From: Devosia faecipullorum
Lineage (GTDB): Bacteria > Pseudomonadota > Alphaproteobacteria > Rhizobiales > Devosiaceae
NCBI RefSeq assembly: GCF_015158295.1
Contig: NZ_JACDXV010000007.1
Coordinates: 62,001-126,000 of the forward strand
Direction of reading: 5' to 3'
DNA: 64,000 nucleotides
Below are positions 19,592 to 28,758 of the stretch, one piece after another. Within the stretch, counting starts at the first letter, position 1. The number at the start of each line of letters is the position of its first letter. The notes under the pieces were generated by a model that made no database searches, was not told where the DNA came from, and was given only the letters and a program-made list of their open reading frames with translations. The position numbers were made by a program, and so were the translations under genes.

Positions 19592-19621
19592 AGCGTCGGG
19601 CATTAAGGACGAAGGCTGGGC

Positions 19622-20560
19622 ATGAGTGACGCGACGGCGAAGTCCGCTGCACCTCTTGACGAAGTCATGCTGGCGATGGACGTGGTCGACACGCTCCGTC
19701 ACCAGCAGGATTTGGTGACGCGCGAGCTCGATGGGGTCGCGCGCGAAAAGCAGTTGATCGACAGGCTGCGCAATGTCTATCACCAGCAGGGCATCGAGGT
19801 TCCCGACCATATCTTGAAAGAGGGCGTGGCGGCGCTGGCGGAGAGCCGCTTTGCCTATGAGCCCCCTGCTCCTGGCCTCGGCACGAGCCTGGCCCGGCTC
19901 TATGTCGGCCGCAAACGTTGGGGCCGACCGCTGGTTGCCGGGCTCGTGGCGCTCGCCGTGCTAGGCGTGGGCTATTTCGGAATCTGGCAACCCTACCAGC
20001 GCGGCCAGGCCGAACAGGCGCGGATCGAGCTGACCGAGGCGCTACCTGCGCAGATGGATGCGCTCTACCAGACTATTTACGACGAAACCAAGGTGCAGCA
20101 GGCTGTCGTGCAAGCCGATGGACTGCTGGCGCGCGGCAAAGCGCAGGCAGCCGAAGGCAATCGGGCGGGCGCCGAAGACGCCATTGCCCGCCTGACCGCC
20201 CTGCGCGACCTGTTGCGCCGCCAATATAGCCTACGGGTGGTCAATCGGCCGGATGTGCAATCGGGCTTCTGGACGTTCCCCGAAATCAATACCGACGCCA
20301 CCAATTATTATCTCGTGGTCGAGGCGCTGGACCCGGACGGTAAGTCCCTCTCGCTGCCCATTCTCAACGAGGAGAACGGGCAGACGGAAACAGTCACCAT
20401 GTGGGGGGTGCGGGTTCCCGAAACGGTCTACAACGCCGTGGCAGCGGACAAACTCGATGACGGGATCATCCAGGGCAATCTGGTGGGCCGGAAGTCGGAC
20501 GGCTTTCTGGACGTGGAATATCTGATGCCCGTAATGGGCGGCGCGGTGACGCAGTGGTGA
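19622..20560 (+). CDS. DUF6384-like membrane protein
   Basis: Protein of 312 residues, which I associate from memory with DUF6384. Residues about 1-65 are helical and charged, one transmembrane helix follows near residues 99-122 (WGRPLVAGLVALAVLGVGYFGIW), then a helical linker and a C-terminal beta-rich domain (about 205-312) containing YYLVVEALDPDGKSLSLPILNEENG. This predicts a cytoplasmic N-terminus and an extracytoplasmic C-terminal domain. It is the middle gene of a three-gene cluster, 30 bp after the TelA-like gene and 4 bp before the next. Confidence 0.6.
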   Translation: MSDATAKSAAPLDEVMLAMDVVDTLRHQQDLVTRELDGVAREKQLIDRLRNVYHQQGIEVPDHILKEGVAALAESRFAYEPPAPGLGTSLARLYVGRKRWGRPLVAGLVALAVLGVGYFGIWQPYQRGQAEQARIELTEALPAQMDALYQTIYDETKVQQAVVQADGLLARGKAQAAEGNRAGAEDAIARLTALRDLLRRQYSLRVVNRPDVQSGFWTFPEINTDATNYYLVVEALDPDGKSLSLPILNEENGQTETVTMWGVRVPETVYNAVAADKLDDGIIQGNLVGRKSDGFLDVEYLMPVMGGAVTQW

Positions 20561-20564
20561 TGGC

Positions 20565-22115
20565 ATGAGCATTCGTGGACCCCAGGCGCTGGCCAGCCTC
20601 GAGGACGCCATGCGCGACATTCGCCGCGAGGAAGACGAGCTGTCCAAGCGCGCGGCGCGTTCTGCCGAACGCATCACCAAGATCAAGGAAAGCGAGGCGG
20701 AGCTTTTCCGCCAGCTGGCGCAGTTGCGGCTCGACCCTGCTATGCAGGGCGAACTGAATGATCGTATTTCCAGCGCCGAGGCCAAGGCCCGCGACATGCT
20801 CAAGGCGCATGCGCTGGACATGGGCAAAGCCGAAAAGGCGATGAACGACCTCGATGAGGCCCGTTCCGGCCAGATCGAGAAGCGCAATGCCGCTGTCGCG
20901 CTTCTCGATGCGCAACTGAAGAAGCTCCAGCAGCTGACGGCTGGCCTGACCGCGACATTGGCCAGCGACGCCAGCTTTCAGGCCAAGAAAGCCGAAACAG
21001 AGGAACTCGACCGCGTCGCCGAACAGTCGATGCGCAAGACGGAACTGGCCGAAGCCGACCGCGAGGGGAAAGGACGCCCCTACCGGAGTGATCCGCTCTT
21101 CATGTATCTGTGGGATGCCGGCTACGGCACGTCTGGCTACAAGGCCGGCAATCTGACGCGCTATTTCGACCGCATGATCGCCGATCTGATCAGGTTCCAG
21201 AAGGCGCGACCGAACTACGCCATGCTTAATGAAATTCCTTTGCGCCTGCGCGAGCACGCCGAACGCCAGGAAGCGCTGGTGCAAAAGGCCGAGGCGGAAC
21301 TGGCGGCGCTGGAAATGTCGGCAGTCGATGCGGCCGGCGGACGACCGATCCGTGACGCCATTGCCGCCGCACAGGCGGAAATAGTGGTGCTCGACGGCGA
21401 AATTCTCGCGACCGAAGACAAGCGGGACGCCGCCGCCAGCGCACTGCACGCCCTGGCCGAGGGCAAGCATCCCGCCTTTGAAAATGCCTCGACGGAATTG
21501 GCGGCGGCGCTGGGGCGGGAAGACATCCAGACCCTTCTGGCCTCGGCGCGGCTGACCCGCACCGGACAGGACGACACCATCGTCGCCCAGATCGACGAAG
21601 CCCGCACGCGGCTGCGCGAGGAAGACGAGGAAAGCCGCGATTGGCGCGAGCGCCTCAAGACGCTGGCGGCGAGACGTCGCGAACTGGAGGACATCCAGTG
21701 GGAATTCAAGAAGCAGCGCTTCGACGATCCGACTTCGAGCTTCAAGGAAGACCGGCTGGTGGGCGATCTGCTGGACCAGTTCCTGCGCGGGGGCATTTCG
21801 GCGGCGAGCTATTGGGACCAATGGCGGCGCAGCCAGAACTGGGCGGCGGGCAGCGAATGGGGCGCCGGCTATAAGAGCACCCGGCAGACCCGCACAAGCA
21901 AAATGCCGAACAATCCCTGGCCGCCGAGCGGCGGCGGCTTCAATTGGCCGGATGGCAGCTTTGGCGGCGGTGGCGGCAATAAAAGCAAGCCATCAGGCGG
22001 CTTTGGCGGGGGCTGGGGCGGCAGCTCATCGGGCGGCGGCGGCTTTTCTCGCCCGCGCACCGGATCATCGGGCACGCGCAAGAGCGGTGGCTTCAAGACC
22101 GGCGGCGGGTTTTAG
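20565..22115 (+). CDS. Coiled-coil protein with Gly/Ser-rich tail
   Basis: Unrecognised protein of 516 residues. Roughly residues 1-420 are highly charged with heptad patterns and likely form long coiled coils, interrupted near 165-195 by a globular-looking piece (RSDPLFMYLWDAGYGTSGYKAGNLTRYFDRMIADLIRF). The last 75 or so residues are Gly/Ser/Phe-rich and low complexity, ending in GGGF. No signal peptide or membrane helix. It directly follows the DUF6384-like gene with a 4-bp gap. Tight linkage implies a complex of the TelA-like protein, a membrane anchor and this large coiled coil. Confidence 0.6.
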   Translation: MSIRGPQALASLEDAMRDIRREEDELSKRAARSAERITKIKESEAELFRQLAQLRLDPAMQGELNDRISSAEAKARDMLKAHALDMGKAEKAMNDLDEARSGQIEKRNAAVALLDAQLKKLQQLTAGLTATLASDASFQAKKAETEELDRVAEQSMRKTELAEADREGKGRPYRSDPLFMYLWDAGYGTSGYKAGNLTRYFDRMIADLIRFQKARPNYAMLNEIPLRLREHAERQEALVQKAEAELAALEMSAVDAAGGRPIRDAIAAAQAEIVVLDGEILATEDKRDAAASALHALAEGKHPAFENASTELAAALGREDIQTLLASARLTRTGQDDTIVAQIDEARTRLREEDEESRDWRERLKTLAARRRELEDIQWEFKKQRFDDPTSSFKEDRLVGDLLDQFLRGGISAASYWDQWRRSQNWAAGSEWGAGYKSTRQTRTSKMPNNPWPPSGGGFNWPDGSFGGGGGNKSKPSGGFGGGWGGSSSGGGGFSRPRTGSSGTRKSGGFKTGGGF

Positions 22116-22143
22116 ACGAGGAGTGTGGGAGAGCGTTTCCGCC

Positions 22144-22542
22144 TCAATTGAGCGGTGGCGACGCCATCAATTCCCAGACATTGCCTTCACTGTCCTCGAA
22201 ATAGGCCGAATATCCCCATTCCGACTGGGTGCCTGGGGTAATGATAGCTCCGCCGGCGGCAAGAACCTTGTCTAGAATGGCATCGACCGCCTCGGGGCTG
22301 TCGGCGCGGTGACTGAGGACGAAGCTGGGCGTTCCGGCAATGGCTTCCGGCTTGCCCGCCGTCTGGGCGATCTCGTTACGGGGAAAGAGCACGAAGGAAA
22401 AATCGTCGTCAAAAAAGAAGGCAACGTGCTCTGCGCCGGCCCCGATCTGCTCATCAGGCAGGTCGAACAGGGCGCGATAGAAGGCAAATGCACGTTCGAG
22501 GTCGTCGACCCCGATGGTGAGGATGGAAATACTGGGTTTCAT
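22144..22542 (-). CDS. VOC-family (glyoxalase/bleomycin resistance-like) protein
   Basis: VOC-fold protein of 132 residues. It shows the paired beta-alpha-beta modules, with DDLERAFAFYRALFDLP at the N-terminus and YSAYFEDSEGNVWELMASP at the C-terminus. One metal ligand, Glu in WELM, is evident; the position of the first ligand is Ser/Thr rather than His, so it is not glyoxalase I. Substrate unknown. Its start overlaps the stop of the response regulator by 4 bp, so the two are cotranscribed. Confidence 0.75.
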   Translation of the reverse strand: MKPSISILTIGVDDLERAFAFYRALFDLPDEQIGAGAEHVAFFFDDDFSFVLFPRNEIAQTAGKPEAIAGTPSFVLSHRADSPEAVDAILDKVLAAGGAIITPGTQSEWGYSAYFEDSEGNVWELMASPPLN

Positions 22543-23222
22543 GAGCCGGCACTCTCCCCGCCGATGGTGAACAGGGCCTCGAACTGGCCATCCTCGATCC
22601 GGGCAGCGGCAATTACCGCCTGAGTGCGGCTGTCCACGTCGAGCTTTTGCAGAATGGCCGAGACATGCGCCTTGACCGTCGCCTCGGAGATGGAAAGCTC
22701 ATAGGCGATCTGCTTGTTCATCAGCCCGTCGCTTAGCATCATCAGCACCCTAACCTGTTGGGGGGTAAGCGTGGCAAGGCGCTTCATCAGCGCGCTGTGA
22801 TCGTCTTCACCGCCCAGGGTCATGCCTGCCGGAACGAAGACTTCGCCGGACAAGACCGTTTCGATGGCGCGACGAATTTCGGTGGGACCAACCGATTTGT
22901 GGAGATAGCCGGCGGCGCCCAGTTCAAAGGCGCGGCGAATGACCGTGCCGTCCTCGACGGCTGAGATGATCATCACCGGAATATCGGGATATTGTGCACG
23001 CAGCAGCAACAGGCCCGAAAATCCTCGCACCCCCGGCATGTTGAGGTCGAGCAGCACGAGATCGCAATCGCGATCCGAATCGAGCGCCATGCTAAGCCCG
23101 TTGAGATCGCCGGCCTCTTCGACGGACACCGTCGCATCTCCCCCCGCCAGCGTCTGGCGCAGGGCGGCGCGAAAAAGGGGGTGGTCGTCTACGATGATGA
23201 TGCGTCGGCGCGTCATGGGCAA
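22539..23222 (-). CDS. LuxR-type response regulator (orphan)
   Basis: Two-component response regulator of 227 residues. The receiver domain (about 5-125) has the acidic pair Asp12/Asp13, phospho-acceptor Asp59 in LLDLNMPG and the conserved Lys in YLHKSVGP. The C-terminal LuxR/NarL helix-turn-helix (about 150-215) has the ISEATVKAHVSAILQKLDV recognition region. No histidine kinase gene is adjacent, so it is an orphan within this window. It is divergent from the PodJ-like gene and shares a 170-bp intergenic region with it. Confidence 0.9.
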   Translation of the reverse strand: MPMTRRRIIIVDDHPLFRAALRQTLAGGDATVSVEEAGDLNGLSMALDSDRDCDLVLLDLNMPGVRGFSGLLLLRAQYPDIPVMIISAVEDGTVIRRAFELGAAGYLHKSVGPTEIRRAIETVLSGEVFVPAGMTLGGEDDHSALMKRLATLTPQQVRVLMMLSDGLMNKQIAYELSISEATVKAHVSAILQKLDVDSRTQAVIAAARIEDGQFEALFTIGGESAGS

Positions 23223-23391
23223 ATACCTATTCTCTCGACCCTAATAACCCGAAATTGCGGGGTTTTGTGCAAGCCAATCCTGCATAATGCGACCATGCTT
23301 AACGGGTTCTTTACCATGTTTTCTCAAGAGTAAGCGTCATACCTTCGTGTTGAATCGCGAGGGGTCCGCGTATTTGTAGCAGGGACCCGAT

Positions 23392-26300
23392 ATGCCGCGC
23401 GTTTATCCCCAATCGGACTATGCCGACCTGGACCGCGATGCCGGCGCTGGCGAATGGCAGGCATTGCGCGGCGAACTGGTGGCGCTGCTCGACAAGGTCG
23501 AAACCCATTACGGCCAGGCGGAAACAGCGACCGAAACTCCGGCCGTCAGCGGCCTGGCGCGCCGTGTGCGCACCTTGCGCGATCAGATGAGCAATGCCGA
23601 GACCAGTTCGCGCCGGATGGAAGCACTGCGCACGGTCAAGCGTACCGTGGACCGCTTCAACGAGCGCGACAGCACCGCCTTCGGCAGGGAAACCGACGAC
23701 CTGACCAATGCCATCGCCGAAATTCGCAGCCGGCAGGGTGTGGCGCCGCAGCCCGCGCGCAGCGCCGAGACGCCGGAAATCCGCGAATTGGGCGCGCTGG
23801 TCGGCGGCATGAATCAGCGGCTGGAACGGCTGGAAGGTGAACTCCGGGCGCAGCGCGGCAATGGCAGCCATGTGCGCGAAGTCGCCGGGCAGGTCGAACA
23901 ATTGACTCAGGTTGTCGAATTGCTTGCCGGCGCCATCGGCGAAACCGGACAGGTCAAGCGGCTGGAAGGCCAGATCGCCGCTTTGGCCGGAATGATCGAG
24001 GATGCCTCGGGCGTCAATCTCGACGGCATCAATGCCCGGCTGGACGATGTCTCGGGCACGGTGAGCAAGTTGGCCCAATTGCAGGCCGAGCAGATGGAAC
24101 GCGAAGTGGCGCGCGAGAAAAAGCGCAGCGCTGCTCCTCGGGCCGAGCCGGCGGCCAAGCTCGCCCCGGCCATGCATGCTATCGAAGAAAGCGTGCGCAA
24201 CGTCTATGACCGGATCGACGCTATCGAGAAAAACGTAGCGCTGTCGTCCGGCGATTTCGAGAAACTCACCGCCGAGATGTCGGCCTTCACCCAGGCGCTG
24301 AAGGACAATTCCAGCGCGCCCAACGCCCTTATGGGTCGGGTCGAGGCGCTGGCGATGCGGCTTGAGGGCCTGGACAATGGCAATGGCGAAGTCGCGGCTT
24401 TGCGCTCGGACATCAACGCCCTGCGCGACGCGGTGCTCACGGCCATGGAGCCGCGATTTTCGCGGCTGGAAAGCCAGATCGAGGCGCTGAACGGCCGGAT
24501 CGATACCGGGGCCGTAGAAGACCAGCTCCGGGCATTGATGGCGCGCATGGACGATGCCAACTCGCAACTGGATGGACTGGCCCGGCTTTACGCAGGCGCA
24601 GAGGACCGTCCCGACTTTGAGGCCCTGGCCAATATGGTTGCCGAGCGGACGGGGGAAGCCATTGGTCGCAAGACCGCTGCGCCGGTAGCCGTATTCGGCC
24701 CCGACAGCCTGAAAAGCATCGAAGATCGGATGACCGGGCTCATCAAGTCGGCGGGCAAGACCCCCGATTACGAGACGCTGGCGGACCTGATCGCGAGCCG
24801 CGCTTCGGACGCTGTGGCCCGCTCCGTCGGCCCCGCCATCGGCGAGGACGGCATGCAGGCGATGGAAAAGCGCATGACAGCGCTGCTCAATACTGCCGGC
24901 AAGGACACGGCCGAACGGCTGACGCGGCTCGAGTCCATGCTGTCCGGCCGTGATGGCGCCGAAAGCGCCGTTCAGCCCGCTCCTGCCAAGGCGGCGAACA
25001 CCCCGCGTCCCGCGCCGATCACCGCGCCGGTCGAGCCGATCGATGCGTTCGCGGAAGCGATACAGCCACGACCAAAGGGCAGCGCTAGGCTCGATAACAT
25101 CCTTGCCGGCCTGAGCAGGACCAAAGACGATTCCATGCCGGTCAATCCGGCGGATGAAGCGCCGCTCATCGATCCGGGATTCAAGCGAGAAGCCGCAGCC
25201 GAAATCAAAAGACCGGCGGCTCCGCCCCGGCCCAAACCCGAGGCAAGCGCGCCGCACCCGGCCGCCCCGCGTTTCGATCCCAGCCAGGCCATGCGCCCGC
25301 CTGCCCCGCAATCCAGCTTTGCGCCATCCGAGCAGGATCCTTTCGCCGAGCGGGCTGCCCTGCCTGAAGCGCCGGAACCTGCTGCACCCCATTCGAGCAC
25401 CAGCACCTTTGTGGCCGCGGCCCGGCGCGCACAGCGCCTCCGCCAGGAGCAGGTCGACACCGCGCCCAGCGCCTCGCTCATCGGCAAGGCGCTGGCCCGC
25501 GTCCGTCTGCCCAAGCGCGAGGCCGATGAAACCGAAGCGCCGGTCGCGCCGCTACCGGCCACGCCCGTGGCCGAAGAACGGCCCACCACCAGGAAGAAGA
25601 AAAAGCTCCGCGAGTCCGACCCCGTCGTCACGGGCGACACGACCTCGGACCTCGCCGCTGAGCCCAGCTTCCTCACCCGGTATCGGCGGCCCCTGCTGCT
25701 CGCCGCAACTCTGGTCGTGGTTTCCATGCTGGCGCTCAACCTCGCCATGCAGCGCACGAACGTCGCCAATGCACCGGCCCCCATGGAAGCCAGTACCGCA
25801 ACGCCGTTGCCGACGAGCAATCCGCCGCCCTCAGATGATCAATCTGCAGCGATGCCTCCCCGGGTCATCGACCTCATCGATCCGACCGCAACCGGCTCGA
25901 TCAATCCCGGCGAACCGATGAGCTTTTCATCGAAAGCGACGATTTCGACGCCAACGCCGCCGAGTCTGGCTGCCAATTCTGGCCGGAACGAGCTGGCCAT
26001 TCCCGTCCTGGAGGCCGCCCCGGAGACGACAGGATCGACTTCGCCGGCCCCGGTAGCGGCGAAAACCTTTGATCTGCCGGCAGAGTCCGTTGGCCCGCTG
26101 GAATTGCGCGAGGCTGCCGCCAAGGGCAACGCCCAGGCGCAGTTCGAAATTGCCGCTGCCTTAGGCGAAGGCCGCCAGGTGGAAAAGGATCTCGCTGAAG
26201 CGGCCAAATGGTACGAACGCGCTGCCGCCCAGGGTTTCGCGCCGGCGCAATATCGCCTTGGCAATCTGTTTGAAGTGGGTTCGGGCGTCGAAAAAAATCT

Positions 26301-26922
26301 CGAACAGGCCAAGCTCTGGTACCAGCGCGGCGCCGAAGCCGGCAACCGCATGGCCATGCACAATCTTGCCGCGCTCTATGCCGGTGGCCAATTGGGCGAC
26401 CAGCAATTCGAGCTGGCGGCCCAGTGGTTCGAGAAGGCGGCCAATCATGGCATGACCGACAGCCAGTTCAATCTGGGCATGCTGCATGCCCGGGGGCTTG
26501 GCGTCGAGCAAAGCTTCGAACAATCGTTCAAGTGGTTCTCTCTGGCCGCACGCAGCGGCGACAAGGACGCCGCCCAGGCACGCGACGACATCGCCAAATC
26601 GCTGTCCGCTGAAGCCGTGAGCCGCATATCCGAGGATTTGCGCAACTGGAAAGTGGCCCCCATCGACCTGGCAGCCAATTACGCGCCCATCGGCACCTGG
26701 TCAGCCAGCTTCGATCCGGGCGAGACCATCGCCGGACGCGACATCATCCTCAAGGTGCAACAAACACTGGGCCGGCTGGGCTTTGATGTCGGCACCGCCG
26801 ATGGCGTGGCCGGTCCCCGAACCACGGAAGCGATCCGGGCATTCGAACGCGCCACCGGCATGAGCGAAATGGGCAGGATCAATCCCCGGCTGCTGGCCGT
26901 ACTAGGTAGCCAGCCGGTCTAG
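23392..26922 (+). CDS. PodJ-like polar localisation protein with Sel1 repeats
   Basis: Large protein of 1176 residues. Residues 1-530 are predicted coiled coil, 530-760 a Pro/Ala-rich linker, 766-785 one transmembrane helix preceded by basic residues, then a periplasmic part with a Thr/Pro-rich stretch, Sel1-type TPR repeats at about 907-1066 (at least four units with the AAKWYERAAAQGFAPAQYRLG pattern) and a C-terminal peptidoglycan-binding domain at about 1116-1170. This order matches the PodJ family, which organises a cell pole and binds envelope factors in Caulobacter and Rhizobiales. A strong terminator follows. Confidence 0.8.
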   Translation: MPRVYPQSDYADLDRDAGAGEWQALRGELVALLDKVETHYGQAETATETPAVSGLARRVRTLRDQMSNAETSSRRMEALRTVKRTVDRFNERDSTAFGRETDDLTNAIAEIRSRQGVAPQPARSAETPEIRELGALVGGMNQRLERLEGELRAQRGNGSHVREVAGQVEQLTQVVELLAGAIGETGQVKRLEGQIAALAGMIEDASGVNLDGINARLDDVSGTVSKLAQLQAEQMEREVAREKKRSAAPRAEPAAKLAPAMHAIEESVRNVYDRIDAIEKNVALSSGDFEKLTAEMSAFTQALKDNSSAPNALMGRVEALAMRLEGLDNGNGEVAALRSDINALRDAVLTAMEPRFSRLESQIEALNGRIDTGAVEDQLRALMARMDDANSQLDGLARLYAGAEDRPDFEALANMVAERTGEAIGRKTAAPVAVFGPDSLKSIEDRMTGLIKSAGKTPDYETLADLIASRASDAVARSVGPAIGEDGMQAMEKRMTALLNTAGKDTAERLTRLESMLSGRDGAESAVQPAPAKAANTPRPAPITAPVEPIDAFAEAIQPRPKGSARLDNILAGLSRTKDDSMPVNPADEAPLIDPGFKREAAAEIKRPAAPPRPKPEASAPHPAAPRFDPSQAMRPPAPQSSFAPSEQDPFAERAALPEAPEPAAPHSSTSTFVAAARRAQRLRQEQVDTAPSASLIGKALARVRLPKREADETEAPVAPLPATPVAEERPTTRKKKKLRESDPVVTGDTTSDLAAEPSFLTRYRRPLLLAATLVVVSMLALNLAMQRTNVANAPAPMEASTATPLPTSNPPPSDDQSAAMPPRVIDLIDPTATGSINPGEPMSFSSKATISTPTPPSLAANSGRNELAIPVLEAAPETTGSTSPAPVAAKTFDLPAESVGPLELREAAAKGNAQAQFEIAAALGEGRQVEKDLAEAAKWYERAAAQGFAPAQYRLGNLFEVGSGVEKNLEQAKLWYQRGAEAGNRMAMHNLAALYAGGQLGDQQFELAAQWFEKAANHGMTDSQFNLGMLHARGLGVEQSFEQSFKWFSLAARSGDKDAAQARDDIAKSLSAEAVSRISEDLRNWKVAPIDLAANYAPIGTWSASFDPGETIAGRDIILKVQQTLGRLGFDVGTADGVAGPRTTEAIRAFERATGMSEMGRINPRLLAVLGSQPV

Positions 26923-26944
26923 AAATCGCACATGTTCAACATGC

Positions 26945-26979
26945 TATGGCCCGGACGAAAATCCGGGCCATAAGTTTTT
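26945..26979 (+). terminator. Rho-independent terminator after the PodJ-like gene
   Basis: Perfect 11-bp stem TATGGCCCGGA / TCCGGGCCATA with a 6-base loop, followed by GTTTTTC, 22 bp after the stop codon. Confidence 0.88.
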
Positions 26980-27063
26980 CTACGAAGCGGCGGGCCTTGA
27001 CCTCTTGTTGACGGACCATTGGCTAGAATAGTCCGCGAACCAAGTTTTTACGGGATCAGGGTC

Positions 27064-27990
27064 TTGCAGGTCTATCTGCCGATCGCCGAGCTTTCCGTGA
27101 ACCTCTTCTTTCTCGTGGGGATCGGAGGGGCTGTCGGCTTCCTGTCCGGCCTGTTCGGCGTCGGCGGCGGCTTTTTGCTGACGCCCTTGCTGATCTTTTC
27201 CGGCGTGCCAACAGCGGTCGCCGTGGCCTCGGTCACCGGGCAGGTGGTGGCAGCATCCACATCGGGGGCCCTCAGCCATTACCGGCGCGGCGGCATCGAC
27301 CTGCACCTGGCGCTCTATCTCGTCCTCTCCGGCATCTTGGGCGCTTTCGGCGGCGTCGCGGCCTTTGCCCTACTGCGCGATGCCGGCCAACTCGATCTGG
27401 TCATCGCCCTTGGCTTCGTGATCCTGCTCGGTTTCGTCGGGATCATGATGTTGCAGGAATCGGTGCGAGCCTTGCTCAAGCGCCGACAGGGCATCGTCGT
27501 GCGCGATCGGCAGGCGCATCAGCATACTTGGATGCACGGATTGCCGCTCAGGGTGCGATTCAAGAAAAGCCGCCTCTATATCAGCGTGTTGCCGGTTCTG
27601 CTCATCGGCCTGTTCATCGGTTTTGTCGGCTCGCTTTTGGGTGTCGGCGGCGGCTTCATCATGGTTCCCGCCCTGGTCTATCTGCTGCGCGTACCGGGCA
27701 ATGTGGTTATCGGCACCTCGCTGGCGCAGGTGGTGGCAATGATGGCGGCGACCACGATCCTCCATGCGGTGCAAAGCCAGAGCGTCGACATTCTTCTGGC
27801 CTTCTGCCTGATGGTGGGTGGAGTGGCCGGGGCGCAGTTCGGCGCGGCTGCGGGAAAGCACCTGCGTGGCGAACAATTGCGGGGGCTGTTGGCCTTGCTG
27901 GTGCTGGCGGTGGCGATCCGGTTTGGCCTGTCGCTGGTCCTGACACCCTCAGACATCTATTCCATGGCCGTGACGAGCCTGCCCAGATGA
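27064..27990 (+). CDS. TauE/SafE-family sulfite/organosulfonate exporter-like permease
   Basis: Inner-membrane permease of 308 residues with about eight hydrophobic helices. The two inverted halves each carry the family glycine motif: FLSGLFGVGGGFLLTPLLIF near residue 35 and FVGSLLGVGGGFIMVPALVY near 190. I place the start at the TTG at 27064 because family members begin at VYLPIAELSVN; an earlier TTG at 27019 is possible. The gene overlaps the next gene by 4 bp (ATGA). Substrate unknown; sulfite or a sulfonate by family analogy. Confidence 0.85.
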   Translation: MQVYLPIAELSVNLFFLVGIGGAVGFLSGLFGVGGGFLLTPLLIFSGVPTAVAVASVTGQVVAASTSGALSHYRRGGIDLHLALYLVLSGILGAFGGVAAFALLRDAGQLDLVIALGFVILLGFVGIMMLQESVRALLKRRQGIVVRDRQAHQHTWMHGLPLRVRFKKSRLYISVLPVLLIGLFIGFVGSLLGVGGGFIMVPALVYLLRVPGNVVIGTSLAQVVAMMAATTILHAVQSQSVDILLAFCLMVGGVAGAQFGAAAGKHLRGEQLRGLLALLVLAVAIRFGLSLVLTPSDIYSMAVTSLPR

Positions 27991-28751
27991 TCCGGCTCCT
28001 GGTCCTCGCCCTGTCCGTGGTCACCCTTTCCGTTCAGCCGGTGGTGGCGGAACGGCTGATTTCCGGCATTTCCAATGACCGGATCGAGATCACTTCGAGC
28101 TTTGACGGTGAGAGGATGACGTTTTTCGGGACCATCGCGCCGGAGGCCGGATCGGAGCAGCGCCATGTCGATGGCCCGTTCCAGGTCGTGATCGTGGTGC
28201 TGGGTCCGGCGCAGGATCGGGTGGCGCGCAAAATGACCAGTAATTTCGGCATCTGGCTCAATACCGAACAGGTCGGCTATCGCCGGTTTCCGAGCTATTT
28301 CCATGTGCTCTCGAGCCGGAAACTCCTTGAAATCGCTGACATAAACCTGCTCAACGAGAATTCGATCCTGCCCGAATCCTATGCCATGGCGCCCAATCCC
28401 GCCGGGTTCATGAAGACGCTGGTTTTCGGGCGCGAATTGATCCGGCTGATGTCCGAAGAGGGGCTGTTCGGGGTGCAGGAAAACGGGGTGCAATTCATGT
28501 CGGATAGTTTCTATTCGGCGCAATTGACCCTACCGAGCGGCGCGCCGCCCGGCCCCTATATCGCCCAGACCTATGTGTTCAAGGATGGCCAGATCATTGC
28601 CCGGAAATCGGAAGGATTTGCGGTGCGCAAGATCGGCTTCGAACGATTTCTGGCGCAATCGGCGACGCAATCACCGCTGCTATATGGCATTGCCTGCGTG
28701 ATCCTGGCCCTGTTCACCGGCTGGCTGGGCGGCGTAATTTTCAGGCGATAA
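27987..28751 (+). CDS. TIGR02186-family membrane protein
   Basis: Protein of 254 residues with an N-terminal signal peptide (about residues 1-22, ending VVA), an extracytoplasmic beta-rich domain and a C-terminal membrane helix (about 228-250, LLYGIACVILALFTGWLGGVIF). I recall this as the TIGR02186 family, which is regularly found directly after TauE-type genes in Rhizobiales, as here, where the start overlaps the preceding stop. A partner role for the exporter is inferred. Confidence 0.75.
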   Translation: MIRLLVLALSVVTLSVQPVVAERLISGISNDRIEITSSFDGERMTFFGTIAPEAGSEQRHVDGPFQVVIVVLGPAQDRVARKMTSNFGIWLNTEQVGYRRFPSYFHVLSSRKLLEIADINLLNENSILPESYAMAPNPAGFMKTLVFGRELIRLMSEEGLFGVQENGVQFMSDSFYSAQLTLPSGAPPGPYIAQTYVFKDGQIIARKSEGFAVRKIGFERFLAQSATQSPLLYGIACVILALFTGWLGGVIFRR

Positions 28752-28758
28752 CAGGGCT

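Noticed and set aside
23311-25392. 693-residue minus-strand frame opposite the PodJ-like gene
   Set aside because: Arg/His/Gly-rich antisense shadow of a coiled-coil gene; no domain.
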